Shown: one piece after another, positions 1 to 12,070 of the stretch
Layout: each line of letters begins with the position of its first letter
How positions within the stretch are numbered: position 1 is the first letter of the stretch
Source: Pseudoscleropodium purum
Lineage: Eukaryota; Streptophyta; Bryopsida; Hypnales; Brachytheciaceae
NCBI GenBank assembly: GCA_963969395.1
Contig: OZ017803.1
Location: forward strand, 14,012,001 to 14,076,000
DNA: 64,000 nucleotides
Direction of reading: 5' to 3'
Notes under the pieces: generated by a model
The model's input: the letters and a program-made list of their open reading frames with translations, nothing else
Database searches by the model: none
Told to the model about the DNA's origin: nothing
Position numbers and translations under genes: made by a program

Positions 1-625
1 ATCAAGCTACCTGAACCCTATTAATTCATATGCTTTGATTATGAACCTTGGTCACAAAAAAACTGTTAAAACAATTCATTACACTACATCATCAAAACAT
101 TTCCCACAAAGAATGGTTAGAAACAAATTATTCTGTAATTGCCGGATTCTTAACCTCACGCAAACAGCAACCAACAAGCTAAACTAATCTCTTTTACACT
201 CGTCACCAAAGGCACCTCATCTGCATGGGTGAATAGTATTATGTAAGCATCAATTATTGACACTACATAAAATACATTAACACTTCAGTCTCAGGATCAC
301 CAGCTACCAAGTGGTGACAACTAAATCAGGTTTGCAATAATCACAGAAATCTCCATTCATATGCCTGAAATGTTTTTACAAGTTCAGCTTGATCTTCACC
401 ACTAAAATTTCTTTTATATATAGAATGCCGGGCACCTTTGTCTGCATGGAAACACTATCTCACAGGGAAGAAAATGACGTACAAATCCCCTCACTCAGGT
501 CAAGGAAATGTTGCAAATCCTGTGTGAGGTCAGGAAGGAAACTCAATTTTAACACACAAGGAAATTCGACAATCATAACCTCTTTGTGTCTAAAACACAA
601 CCTCTTGCTTCTGCTCCACTTTGCT
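1..625. other. downstream flank of the first gene
   Basis: No coding region is supported here. A plus-strand open frame starting near 389 runs antisense to the last exon of the minus-strand gene that ends at 626, and it has no recognisable domain. The stretch probably holds the 3' UTR of that gene and intergenic DNA. I could not identify a clear polyadenylation signal. Confidence 0.4.
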
Positions 626-3600
626 CTAAAGGGGCCTGGCTCGAGTCATAGGAACATCTTCAGGAGCAATTCCATCCTTGTCGTTTTGAGCGTTTTCCAC
701 TTGCTCATGATGTGTAGACTTCACGTGCTCAACAATGCGCTTCACTTTGCCCACGTCACGAGGGCTACCTGTTCCCATTTTGCGGCTGTTGATCTTGATC
801 TTGGGCAAGCCCAGCCTCTCTTTCTCCAGAGCGTCTATCAACTCGGCCCAGCGAGCTCACAGTTGGGCTGCGTCCATGCTCTTCATCTGCTTTGGAATCA
901 CTCTGGACAGCACGGATGCCAAGTTGGACACTTGAGTCACAACGGAGCAGGATTCTACGTCAGCTGCACCCTTGTGAGCCTTGGTCGTATGCTCCGAATG
1001 TTCTTGGGATGTAGATTCAGATTGTAACAAGGCGTCTTGTGTATCCATTGTTGTCAGAGTGCTTGACGGATCTGGCTCACTGCTGTCATCCGTGTTCGGC
1101 CTTGGGAGGGTTTGCTCCTCAATTTTCTGGCAGACGACACCTGCAAACAGAGGAACTCAGACTTGATTCGCAGGAAATAGGACAGAAGGTTTAGCAAATG
1201 ATGAAGTGTAAGTATCCAATTGGCAGTTGGCTACATTGATCAGCTAGATTTTAGTATAGTGGACGTGGAGGTTTCTTCCTCTAGGCTCAGTTGCTTTGAA
1301 GACCCTTGCAGACGAAGACCCCAATCACGACTTCAAGGTGCCTTTTCAAGATCTTTGTAAGTTATAAACCCCAACGAGCCGAGCAAGTAGAGTTTGTAAT
1401 AAGGTTGGAAGTTAGGGCTGCTAGACTACGCTAGGATGTAATAAAATATTCTTGAAATTGGTTCTTATAAATACTGTTGATTCTTCTATTATACTTCAAT
1501 CAAGACTTCATTGCCATCCATGTCCTATAGAACACTGGGTCTGCTCGACGAGTCCTTTTGACTACGTCAACTCTAAACCATAACTCACTGGCAGTTAGAA
1601 GAAAGGAGGCAGAAAATGATACTACATGTCATTCCCCAAGGTGTCATTTTTTGCTCCGTTTTCTTCTAGTGAACCATGCCTCAATAACTGTACCCAGCTA
1701 GTATGAATAAGATGATAATCCATGTGCTAAACAATGCAAAGTATACTTGTTCATCGTTAGAGTTACCAGTTTACCTTCATTATTCTGAGGTTCAATTAGA
1801 CAACCTTCGTCCAGTCCATAGCCACTCATCAATGGCGATTTTGAGCAATCAACCCTTCGATAAGAGTATCTAACGCCAAAGGCCTTGCGTCCATTGAGCT
1901 TGGTGAGCTGGTTTTTGTTCTTTGTATCAGCCACTAAGTCGATACAACTAATGAACGTCTTTCTTGGTGCTTGCAAAGTCTTCATCAAGCTCAACACAGG
2001 TGCCTCGGAGAGCTTGGCATTCGCCTCAGGGGTGGAGATTCTGGATGGACAAGTACTTCTTCGCTTCTGTGACTCCTCTCCTTCATTTGTAAGGACTTCT
2101 CTGCTCACATTTGAAGTCTCCTCTTCACATCCCACGACATCAGTGCTTTCTATAAATGTCTCGTACTCAGCTTCACAGTCCACAACTTCACTCTGCCATT
2201 GCACATCTACTCCTTCACATGATGGACTAAATTTTTCTTCATGTGGAACTAACTTTGAAGAATATGCCTTCAAATTCAAGTCCAACAACGTTCGGGTGCG
2301 CAGACGCTTTCCACCATCTTTCCGTGGACTTCTGGAGCCAAAGGTCTTTTTCTTCACTCTTAGAGCGTTCCGAAGGGAAGGAGCACGTCTCAAACTTGCC
2401 TTGAATAAATGATAATTGATTTTGGAGTCCAAGCCTCCCATTTCTTCAGGAGAGAGTGCTCTCTTGCCACTTTTCCCAGGGGCGGTTTTCTATGCTACTA
2501 CTATCCGATCGTCTTTTCAGTCTACTTTCGCTGTCTCTAGTTGCTTTCATTGTAATTGCAAAAGATGAGGTCTAGAGTCGTAAACCCCGTCCTCCCCTAC
2601 ACTCTCAGAGAGTTGTAAGCCTCCAAGATCTAACGGTCTTGATTTATTGTGGAGGAGAGTGTTATGTCTCATAACCGTTTGAGTCTTCCCAGTCCTCGTC
2701 CGGTTATCTAGTACTTGCGGAATTCTTGAGGTCTTTGCATCATTACAACAGTCCTCTCTTGAAGCTCCGGTTTGCATTGATTTGCTCACAAAGTTGGGAG
2801 CAAAACATTCGCATACATCACCTTCTTGGTGAGGTGAAGAGTCCTTATCTTGCACAAAATCAGTGCAACCTTGAGTCTCGTGTACACGAGCAATTCGGAG
2901 AGTCTTTATCCAATCAAATCGTTTACTTCCATTAGGATACCCTTGCACATGTGGTCGTCCGTTGGTTTTCAAGAGGTCCTTCATGTCATCAGAATAAGAG
3001 CACTCATCAACATGTTCTTCAGCCTGTCTGTCTCGTCGTTTCCTGAGAGGACTGGCAAAGGTCCTAGAGTTTTTGCTTGATTTTCTAACTTCAACGCCTC
3101 CTTCTGCAGTTGAGGTCGGCTCATTTGCTCCCAATGCTTGACACCCATATTGAGTTGCGCTTGCTCTAGATCCAGATGTACTATTTCCTGACATATGAAG
3201 ATCCTGTCCCGACACAGCTCTGGAGAGTGGGAAACTCTTGCTGGAAGTTGTTTGAACCCCTGAATCACTTCCTTTGTTTGAAGATTGCGCAGGGGTGGAT
3301 GCAGCTACCTTGATATTAGTCCCATCGTTTCTGCTAGCTCCAAGTTTTTTTCCTTCCAGTTCGCTCCTGAACCAGTAAATTCATGTGGCCAAATTCAACA
3401 GGATTAGTGATTTCTTTTCATTTCTACAGAACATGTTGCAACATTTTAGCCAACCAAGCTACTAATACCGTCTCTTCTATGTACTATTCCCACAAAAATC
3501 ATTTACACTAACCTTGTTTTTTTATAATTGTACCATTCTTTAGACTAACTTGTAGAGTCATCTATTCAACAATGCACCAATAAAATCCACAACACAGGCA

Positions 3601-6600
3601 GTCACACCAAGTACAAAGCTCTAAAACTAGTAATGTTGAAAGATTTCTACAAACTTAGCTAGTAAAAATAAGTTTAGAATGAAAAGCGATAGCCTAAAGT
3701 AACTTGTTTAAGGAAATAGAATAAACGGTGTAATTCTCAAAAACGCAAACAAATCACTGACATGGACTCTGGTTGTTGCCTATGGGTGATTCTTGATGAG
3801 CTAGGAGCTCGAGGATTGCTCTTTACATCTCCCTGAGTAATGTCTAACAACAGAGGGGTTAGAGGGCAGCTCAAAACAGCTGGTTTCGAGTTGTTGTGGA
3901 CAGGACGTCTGGCTCCATACCGTGCTTGGAGATTTGCTAGTTTCTGGCTTAGCAACAACAGAATTTCCTGGGCAATTTACTCTTCGAGATGGCGTTGTGT
4001 TTCCATATCTAGATCATCGGCAAAGCCATTGCAATGACCTGGTGGATACACAGGGTCCGGCATTTGGTAACTTTCATCCCTCCCTTCATGAACCCAAGGA
4101 GCTGGACACACCATAACGTCCTCACTAGATATGTAATGAATGGCCCTGCCCCACATCCACCAACTCCAAAGGCTGTGAAGGCAATTGTAAGAATGATATG
4201 AATGAGTATTTTGAGATAGCAAGACAATTAAACACCTCAAACTTGCCTACATGGAAATTATGTCAGGTAATGGCAAAGCAACCAGGCCATGAAGCACAAC
4301 CGCAGGTCAGTACTCCATCATCGTTGACGCGTCTTTGGTAGGTCCTTATCTGCACTTATTCTTCATAACCTACGGTGATGTGGCTTCGTGAAGTCCCAAA
4401 ACCAACTCAGTTCCTCAAACTATCCCTGCCTAAAAGTGTCAAACAATTAATCCATAATACAATTGAAAGTAGTGCAAAGGGGATGGAATTTCACCTCGGG
4501 ACACCTTGTTGGAAAGTGGCAACTCTGGTGGCCCTGCATGCATTGCAGGGATTTATAGTTTGGTTATTAAGCGACAGTGGAGCGCAACAGCTCCTGCATA
4601 CATTGGCGTTCAAGGACCAGCTGGGGTTGCTTGGATGAGGGAACGATTCTTTAGCTAGATCTTGTCCAAACCCACTACTAGCTTGTCCGTTACTAGCATC
4701 CAGCACACAGAAGCTCTTGTCAAGGTTCTCCACGCAACCCCCTGCATCTTTTTCCAACTCTCAATTCAGGAACTAAACAATGATGGGAACAAAAAGTATG
4801 TGAAAGAAAGTATCTTGTTTTCTCAAATAACCTGAATCATCTCCGCAGTCATCCGATCGAGTCTTATACTCTTTTTGCGCTGCAAACTCTTCCTTTGGCC
4901 CAGGAATTTGAAGAGCTGGGTGCAGAACTTTGACAAGAGCACCTTGGGAAGAACTCTGCAAATCTGGACAAGTAGTATTCATGATATGATCATTTTGCAT
5001 GTTTTCTATGTAGCCTGAGGCATTGCTCCACATAGGCTCATGAGTAGGCTCATCTTCCATGTCCATGTTCATAATAGGTTCTGCCCAGCCACCACACATC
5101 AATATCATCTCTAATCAACTGCAAGATAGAGCAGGACTTTTCACCAAATTAACTCCCTAGTGCCCAAATGCTCAAAATCGCTACTTCCATATCTACTAGA
5201 GTTGAAAAAAACATTTAGAAAGCATCAAACAAATCATTTGGAAGGGGTAATAAATGGGAACGATGGAATGGAGAAATCAAGTCCTACAGTTGTGAAGAAA
5301 AGAATTAAGTTATAGAAGTTACTACAATTGACTATTAGCTTCCACACCGGACTTTTAGCTTGAACACTTAAAGATTAACTCTCGCCTATCACCTCTTGTG
5401 AATATTGTTGGGCATGAGACTGGCAGTCGCAATCGATCTCATTTCAAGGAGGAAAGGTAGCTCATACCACCATATTTGACAGAAGGCTCCCCTGAAGTGG
5501 CAGTGCATTGTCTTAGACCAGACAATCTGAGCACAATTTGTTTAACTCCAGTACTAGACGGTTGTTGTGAAGGTCTGGCAGAGTCCACGCCTCCGACCTG
5601 ACCACAACATAAGTACGACACTTCATACCATGTAGCAATACCAAACAGAGAACAAAATAGTGTTCGATATGGTTGGAACTCTCGATTTTGAATATAGGTG
5701 GAGGTTCAGTTTAGAAGAGTTTACATTTACCAACCATAGCCGTTCAATTTCATTATAATGATTATTTTTAAATATTGCGTCCAAAATCAATGAGTGAGAT
5801 GACCATGACAGATGCATTTTCCACTCATTTTGGAGGTGACCTGTTGACACTAATGAGCCATTAGAGCAACACACATCAAAAATTCATAAATCCATACTTC
5901 ACTTGAAAAACATTCCATTCCTTCTCATTTCCATTTGCCTCCGTTACAACTCGTGGCTTCTCCAATGTAAGGATCACTCATTGTGGAGACATGTATTCCT
6001 ACCCTTATGAAGACGAACCGTGAAGTAAAATTAGTGGCAATTCATATGGATGCACTTTCGTTCCTTTCGGAGGTGACCTAGTGACACCTACGGGCTATAA
6101 GAGCAACACACTTCAAAACTTCATAGCAAATCACTTGAAAAACACGGTTCCAGCCATCCCTTCTCATTTTCATCTACCTTTGTTTAAAAAAAACAGACTC
6201 GTGACTGCCCCAAATACCACTATGAAGTCAGATCACTCATTGTGGTCATGTTTGGCATTTCTAACTTGAAGAAGCCAAAGCATAAAAGTTAAGGACAAAC
6301 CATAAAAATTAAATCTGTGCCAAGCGCAACGACAAAGCAGGGAATAAAATTGGTCTCTCAAGCCTGAGAGATGGAAATGTGAAGTACCAGGGGATGCTGG
6401 TTGCAGGCAAAAGCAGCATCCTTAACGTCGTCCCGCTCCACGACGACGTGCTGCAGAAGAGTTCCAAACGAAGCTGAGTCGTGCGATTGCCTGCGTCACT
6501 GGCAGGCCTCTTTCGACCCGTGAGGCCGGTGTCCACAGGGGTTCCGAAGGTGGACAACCCTCTCGGTGTGGGAATGGTGAAGGCTTCATAGCTTGGACCT

Positions 6601-6680
6601 GAAGAGACCCCAGCAGCCCAGACTTCCACCTGGCTGCTTGCTATCAGTTTCTTCCTCTGTCTGGCACGCCGCATTTTCAT
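626..6680 (-). CDS. multi-exon gene of unknown function, possibly decaying
   Basis: Product not recognised. Minus-strand coding blocks can be joined with plausible GT/AG borders at about 6680-6397, 5597-5468, ~5085-4832, 4741-4505, 4134-3762, 3366-2586, 2489-1775 and 1140-626. Good borders include a GTATGAG donor after 5468, TTTGCAG before 1140 and TTCAG before 3366. The protein would be long, polar, Ser/Lys-rich and mostly low-complexity. A Cys-rich patch (CRSCC...CNACR) lies in the 4741-4505 block, and a charged helical stretch (ARWAELIDALEKERLG) near the C-terminus. Three oddities: the first exon changes frame near 6500 (MKMRRARQ frame to LLQHVVVERDD frame); a TAA at 3977-3979 splits LEE from IAQEILLLL; a TGA at 857-859 splits MDAAQL from ARWAELI. 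Each stop lies inside otherwise continuous coding sequence and is one C-to-T change from a sense codon. The locus may be a pseudogene, or my exon borders may be wrong. Confidence 0.5.
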
Positions 6681-6825
6681 TCCAACCCAAACTCACTGTC
6701 TCGTTCCTCTTAACCTCAGGAAACCAAACAGGCAGGAAGATTCAACTCAATAGTGGGTTCAGAGCAGCCACTTGCATCGTTCTCATCGTTGGGCAAGTTC
6801 GCATTCACATTCTTTCACGTTGAAT

Positions 6826-7093
6826 GCTCATCTTCATGGTTTGGAAAACTCATCTTCACAATCGGAGACTCATCTTCATGCTGCCAGTGATGGAGGCTCA
6901 TTTTTATGCTGTGAAAACTCATGTTCGTGTTGAGAATGGTGGAGACTCATCTTCATGTTGCTAATGCTGGAGAACAATCTTCATGCTGCCAATAGTGAAG
7001 ACTCATCTTCATGTTGCCATGCTGGAGAACAATCTTCATGCTGCCAATGGAGGAGACTCATCTTCATGCTGCCAATGGTGGAGATTCATCTTC
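6826..7093. repeat. minisatellite upstream of the first gene
   Basis: About eight imperfect units of roughly 30-36 bp built on CTCATCTTCATGCTGCCAAT followed by a GGTGGAG-like spacer. Units differ by substitutions and small length changes. The array lies about 150-410 bp upstream of the putative start at 6680, so it may fall in the promoter or 5' leader of that minus-strand gene. Confidence 0.75.
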
Positions 7094-8705
7094 TGTCTCT
7101 AATTACAGACTTGACAGAAGATGAGTTATAAAAAATTCCCAACACTTTTACCCCCTCCTCTGACTCTTCCATTCCAACATCGGAAGCACTCAATGCTTGA
7201 ACATTTTGCTTCCTAAACTACTCTGAAACCTACTCTTTTCTGGTCATTTCTGACTCCCGTTCAGGCCAAACATTAAGATCCATGGCAAGTTTCTCAACAC
7301 ATGCAAACCTGTGCACGTTATGGTACGTTCACAAGGTTCACCACTAACACAGATATATCAGAATCTCTACACCGTTCAATTGCCGATCATATGTTAACAA
7401 ATCCTCGGCAACAATCTTTACAACCAAGCATCATCCCAAAACCATAGAAGCATGGAATTATGTATGTTTTTACATAATCTGAGCAGGTACAGATGAAGAG
7501 TTCAATTCAATTCCAGTGCAGAAATAGAGTCACTGCAAGTCACCAACACGCCACATTTGGAACACAAAGTGCTGAATGTCCAGAATGAGCTGACTAAGAT
7601 TTAGACTGCATGCGATGAATTCAAACGAATACTGCCACATCGCCTACCCGACGGGCATCGATAATCAAATCCCTTGGAACAAAAAGTTCTAAAATCTATG
7701 CGAGGTTTTGGATACACCTGCAACCCCTAAAAACTATCAAAAATTGCAGAGTGGATTCACAAGAAAACTGCCAAGGAGGATGGGTTCAAGAGCAGCATAC
7801 TAAGCAGAGAGTTGACCGTGAAAAGGAGCAAAGGGCGGACGGACCGGCGGTTGCCTCATCAAACCGTCCATCCTCGTTCTGCAGTCGGCTGGCAATTTAA
7901 AATACCGGGTTTCACATGATGTTCTTAAAGGGAACTGGTTGAATGGACCTCAAAACCTATTTGAACTCCCCACCGAAACGCCGCGTGAGTTACGAGAACA
8001 GAGGTATTTCATTGAAATCGCTGCCCAAGAACCTCACAACAGACGGTTATTTGCGAGGACATTCATTGTTTTCATTAGTTAGTTCAACTGGGGTAGTTAG
8101 CAATGAACTGCCATATGAAGTAACTCATGAGAATCACGGTAACAGTGGAGAACTGATATCCTCTAACTCTCATTAACTTCATGAAAAATGCACTAACGTC
8201 AGATTGCATGCGTAATTTCACGCAAATTTCAAGTGGAAAAGAGGACCTTCATGATTCTAAGGAAGGTTCCTCCCATTGATTTAGAAGCAGAATTCGAATG
8301 TTCATCAGAAAAATAAACTCGAGATTTACATTAAGTACAAACTTTTCAACTGTACTGTACATTCTAGTGCAGAGTCCATCCATAAAATTTACAACTACTC
8401 TCCTCCTTGCCTTCACTGACAACGCTCTGTGTACTGTACTACACCAGTTAACTTTCTACAGTATTAAAACCTAATCTAACTTGAAAACCTAATGAAACTC
8501 TGCAACAACAGCTCACCGAAACGAACGGCGCTTCTGTCCAGCTTCGATTCCTAAAGAGCATCCTCGCAGCACACTGTCGCATAACAGAAAATCCATGCTC
8601 GCATATCAGGAATCAAGAATTATCACAACAGATTAGGGTTTCGCTCATCCACAGCACGAGCAAGAATGCGCTAAACCAAAATTTCTCCAAGCAGCAGAGC
8701 ACCTG
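7094..8705. other. intergenic region, no gene seen
   Basis: This lies between the 5' side of the first gene and the stop codon of the small membrane-protein gene. It is less AT-rich than most of the window. The 77-codon open frame at 7943-8176 has no recognisable domain and is not called. The part next to 8706 probably carries the 3' UTR of the minus-strand gene that ends there. Confidence 0.4.
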
Positions 8706-9263
8706 CTAATCGGCCGTTTCTTCCTTCTTCTTAAGCTCTCCCGTGGGACTCAAGGCCTTCAACGGATTCTCCCCCTTGATCCACCATCCAATTCCAAACA
8801 ACGAAACCCCCGCCAAGATCGCCGTCCCCCACGCATGCGAGTACATTCGCCCATACAATCTCACGGCGTGGTCCCATTGCGCTCTCAGCGTCGTCCGGTC
8901 TGGGTTCTCGGGATCCGGAGGGTTCACAGGAGGCGGCAACTTGTAATTCTGAACCTCCGGTGATGGTGATGATGACGACGACGATGGCCCCGTAGAAAAC
9001 AAAGCGCGCACTCGCATCATCGGCGGAGGGACCGAGGCGCGCGTTCCACAACCCGAGGGACGTGGTTTCAAATAGCAGGAGCTCAGAATGGGAACCAACA
9101 GAGCTGCGGAATCGTGTTGCAAGAATTTGGAGGAGGACACAGTCATCGAAGGAGGAAGAAGACGAAGACGAAGATCAAGATCAAGAGCGGAATGATGGTG
9201 GAGAGATTCAGGAGCTGCTGAAGACCCCATAGCTTTCGACTGTGTGCTCTCTGAAGTCGCCAT
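8706..9263 (-). CDS. small organelle-targeted single-span membrane protein (unknown family)
   Basis: A single uninterrupted frame of 185 codons. The first true ATG is at 9263; the frame opens slightly upstream only through a TTG. The first ~90 residues are rich in Ser, Ala, Leu and Arg with few acidic residues, which fits a mitochondrial or plastid transit peptide. Next come a Ser run (GPSSSSSSPSP) and a Pro-rich linker (PPPVNPPDPENPD). A conserved-looking core follows with one hydrophobic span (HAWGTAILAGVSLFGIGWW, about residues 142-160), then a charged tail ending KKKEETAD. A good acceptor (TTTGCAG) lies 11 bases upstream of the ATG, so a 5' UTR intron is likely. The layout resembles small inner-membrane accessory proteins of organelles, but I cannot name the family. 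A decayed copy of its 5' end lies at 41.26-41.72 kb. Confidence 0.75.
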   Translation of the reverse strand: MATSESTQSKAMGSSAAPESLHHHSALDLDLRLRLLPPSMTVSSSKFLQHDSAALLVPILSSCYLKPRPSGCGTRASVPPPMMRVRALFSTGPSSSSSSPSPEVQNYKLPPPVNPPDPENPDRTTLRAQWDHAVRLYGRMYSHAWGTAILAGVSLFGIGWWIKGENPLKALSPTGELKKKEETAD

Positions 9264-9560
9264 AGCCAAAGAATACCTGCAAATCGCAAGTAAAAACCTA
9301 AAAAATCAAAGAAGTAAGTTAGGGGTACGAATTGCTTGTGAATTCTCTTCGGAATTGCGACAATGGGCACGCGCCATCAAACTCTCACGTCGTCCACTTG
9401 TATGGCTACAGTAGTGATGGAGCATTCAGACGATTGTCGCAAATATCCGCTCCAGGATCTACGAATCCGACGTGGCAATCGATCGCCACGTCAGATAGCA
9501 ATACCCCTTGTGTCTCATACCGTTTGACTGTCTCTTCCGAGGTACCGGAAATATGTAAAA
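9264..9560 (-). promoter_or_regulatory. 5' UTR intron and promoter region of the membrane-protein gene
   Basis: Upstream of the ATG at 9263 a splice acceptor TTTGCAG ends about 11 bases before the start, implying a leader exon further upstream. The stretch is CpG-rich compared with its surroundings, for example around 9450-9560, as expected of an active unmethylated promoter. The same stretch is recognisable in block B at about 41.40-41.72 kb with most CpGs changed to TG or CA. No TATA box was confidently placed. Confidence 0.45.
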
Positions 9561-11094
9561 CCGTCTAATAAGCAATTCAGCATAGTTGGAGGCATCTAAT
9601 TTGAGAAGAAATATTTTAGTAGTACTAGTAATTATAAATCACAAATTTTCAAAAAATAATAATTAGAATTTTCAAATATGACATAATTTATATGAATTTT
9701 TTAAGTGGAAGATCTATGGGCTACTACAACCATCATATAGCTTAGTTCTAAAACCGAAATCTATTGGATTCAACACTCAACGAATTGCAATTAAGTATGA
9801 GAATAATTTCATGACACATTGTGGGACATACTTTAATGAAAGTTGATTTGTCAAGATTGTAGCTACAAGAATAGTTTAGGATGTTGTCATGTGTAGAGCA
9901 TCCTTAGTTTTGGGTTAGAATTGGGCATTGTAATGATACATGTTGTATGAGCTTCACATCCCCTTTTGTTGATGTTTCTTCACTTCCCTATGCACCAAAC
10001 CTTATCATAGTATTGGGAATCCTAAATGTATTGACAAGTTAATGACATTGCAAGATTGTTGATCTACTACCAAGAAGATGTTAAGTGAAATGAACAATCA
10101 CTCAATGCAAGAATAGAAGATTCTCACTTTAATGAAGAACTCTAAGTAGTCTTGTTTGAAGTCAACATCAATTTAGTAAATTACTCCAATAATTAAACCA
10201 TTCCAAGAAAATACTTTGTTTCCATTGTTTGTCCTTCTTGCACCTCAATGGCTAGACTTAATTTAAATAGCATCACTCAATCCTTAAATTTGAATGAGTG
10301 CATCTCATACGTAGTAATGTTCTAGTGAAAGAAAGATTTTGGTACCTCAATCTTTACCTTGATCAATTTGAAGGGGATTGATCAAAAGATGAGCACAAAG
10401 TTGACACATATACAAAATGGATGCAAATTCTAGACATTCATAGCAGCTCTTGCACAATCTCAAATCAAACTTTCACTTGCAAGTTAATTTTAGCTTCATT
10501 GGTTGAATTGGCAATAGATATTTCAATTCATATGTCATTTTCACATTAACATTAGCTTGTTGTGTTAGCCATTAATTATGCAAAGTTCTTCTCTTTTTTG
10601 CACTCTTTGAAACTCGTTTTTCCCAATGATTCCAATGACCAAGGAATTCAAAGGAGCTTGGAGGACATAATTCAAAAGACCAACTCTTACCATGCAAAAG
10701 CTAAGATTGAAGTGCTAAATCTACAAAGATAGTGCAAGAGGTGTTGTTAGCATTGGGACAAGTTTTCATTGTTTTTCCAAGACCCGCATGGGACTTGTTG
10801 TTGCCGTGCCTCCACATAGGGACTGGTGAGAATGTTCTATAATGTTAGTTTGGTTGACTTTGCCAAAGCATGGAAGTGTTTCCTTGTTCCTTTGTTGTTG
10901 TAAGGACGGTCAAATCTTGAGGCCAGTAGTAGGCTCCATCGTCTTGTAACTAGGGACCTCTCAATCTGACTGCATAACTTAGCTTAATTGCATGCATGTA
11001 GCTTCATTGACAGAAATCAAAATGGGACGTTAAATCATGCCCATGAAATGGGCTAGGGTGAACTGATCCCTCACTTGTCCCCTTGGAAAAACAC
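9561..11094. other. AT-rich duplicated flank, no gene seen
   Basis: Part of block A. The first ~300 bp and the stretch after 10,850 have counterparts in block B. About 1 kb (roughly 9,865-10,820) has none there, so it was inserted in A or deleted from B. No open frame of note. Confidence 0.4.
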
Positions 11095-11455
11095 TGAAAT
11101 TTTTTATTTTCCATGCATAATAAATTTTCCAAATTTTGAATTCATATTTGCAATTAGAGGCTCCAAATCAGTTAGGAGAGGTGCACTAGGTAATTTAATC
11201 AAGCACAAAATAGGGGGCTTCTTTTTTACTTGCACCCCTTAGAATGACTTGGAGGGGCTGAGTGAGGGGTTTAGTTCACCCCAACCCACGAAATGAACCT
11301 AGGAGGTTGGATTTATTCAAAGGAAAATGTAGGCATTTTTTTATTTTCACACAAATTTTTTTTACAAATTTTGAATTCATATTTGCAATCAATGACACCA
11401 AATTAGGTTAGAGGGGTCTAAAGTACACCCTAAACACAGCTCAAAATAGATTCTT
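11095..11455. repeat. two-unit tandem repeat, ~237 bp period
   Basis: A segment at about 11,095-11,215 recurs at about 11,332-11,455. Both copies share a T-rich lead, the string TTTTGAATTCATATTTGCAA, and then a CCAAAT-GTTAG-AGAGGG-like stretch. No coding potential. Confidence 0.6.
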
Positions 11456-11619
11456 TTTTTTACTATTATCCGTAGTAAACCCCCAAATTACCCAACTACA
11501 CCCACTTTTGTGGGTAGGGTTTAGTGTCTTGCAAAATCTAAATTATGGCATGTATTTCAAGAAATAAACTGTGGCACGTAAGAGTCGCTGTACTAACTAT
11601 TCTAGCTCAAGAAAACATG

Positions 11620-12044
11620 TAGAAATCTAGAGAAGATGAGATATAATGTCACCAAGTTCTTTTATTGTGTCAATTTTAACATTAAAGAAGAAATGGAGAA
11701 ACCCATTATTAGATTTGAAGCACTGTACTAATATCCACGCTAATGGTCGGCCCATGTGATTAATGCGTGTTTTCAAGGAAGATTTTGGAGTCCTTACAAG
11801 TTGCAACCGCGTCCTTCTTGCCAACCTTTCCACGGCTTCGCCATTACTTTTGCTCTTGAAGTACTTTGCTTGAGGCTCGCTTTGTGGTTGTTTGAGCAAC
11901 CTAGTGTTTGCAAAACTTGGTCTCATCAGTCCTGTTGCAGTGCCAGACGAGTTTGCTTGATTGTGTAGAAGTCCAAATACTGTTGTAGAGGAGGTTGTTA
12001 TTTGTTTCAAAGACTAAGTGCTCTACTTTTGTTTCCACAACGCT
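11620..12044 (+). repeat. GC-rich cassette, copy 1 (left part, decayed)
   Basis: Matches the cassettes at 45.9 and 47.5 kb, for example at ACAAGTTGCAACCGCGTCC (11,797 onward). It has lost many CpGs. It is split at 12,044 by the DDE transposon and resumes at 14,605. Function unknown. Confidence 0.75.
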
Positions 12045-12070
12045 ACACTAAAAATGGTAAATAGTGTTGG
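12045..12070 (+). repeat. left terminal inverted repeat
   Basis: Begins ACACTAAAAATGGTAAAT; pairs with 14,576-14,601 with about three mismatches. Confidence 0.8.

Noticed and set aside
389..1027. 212-codon plus-strand open frame
   Set aside because: Antisense to the last exon of the minus-strand gene, whose frame and acceptor make better sense; no recognisable domain.
1885..2412. 175-codon plus-strand open frame
   Set aside because: Mirror of the 1775-2489 minus-strand exon; composition is that of an antisense shadow.
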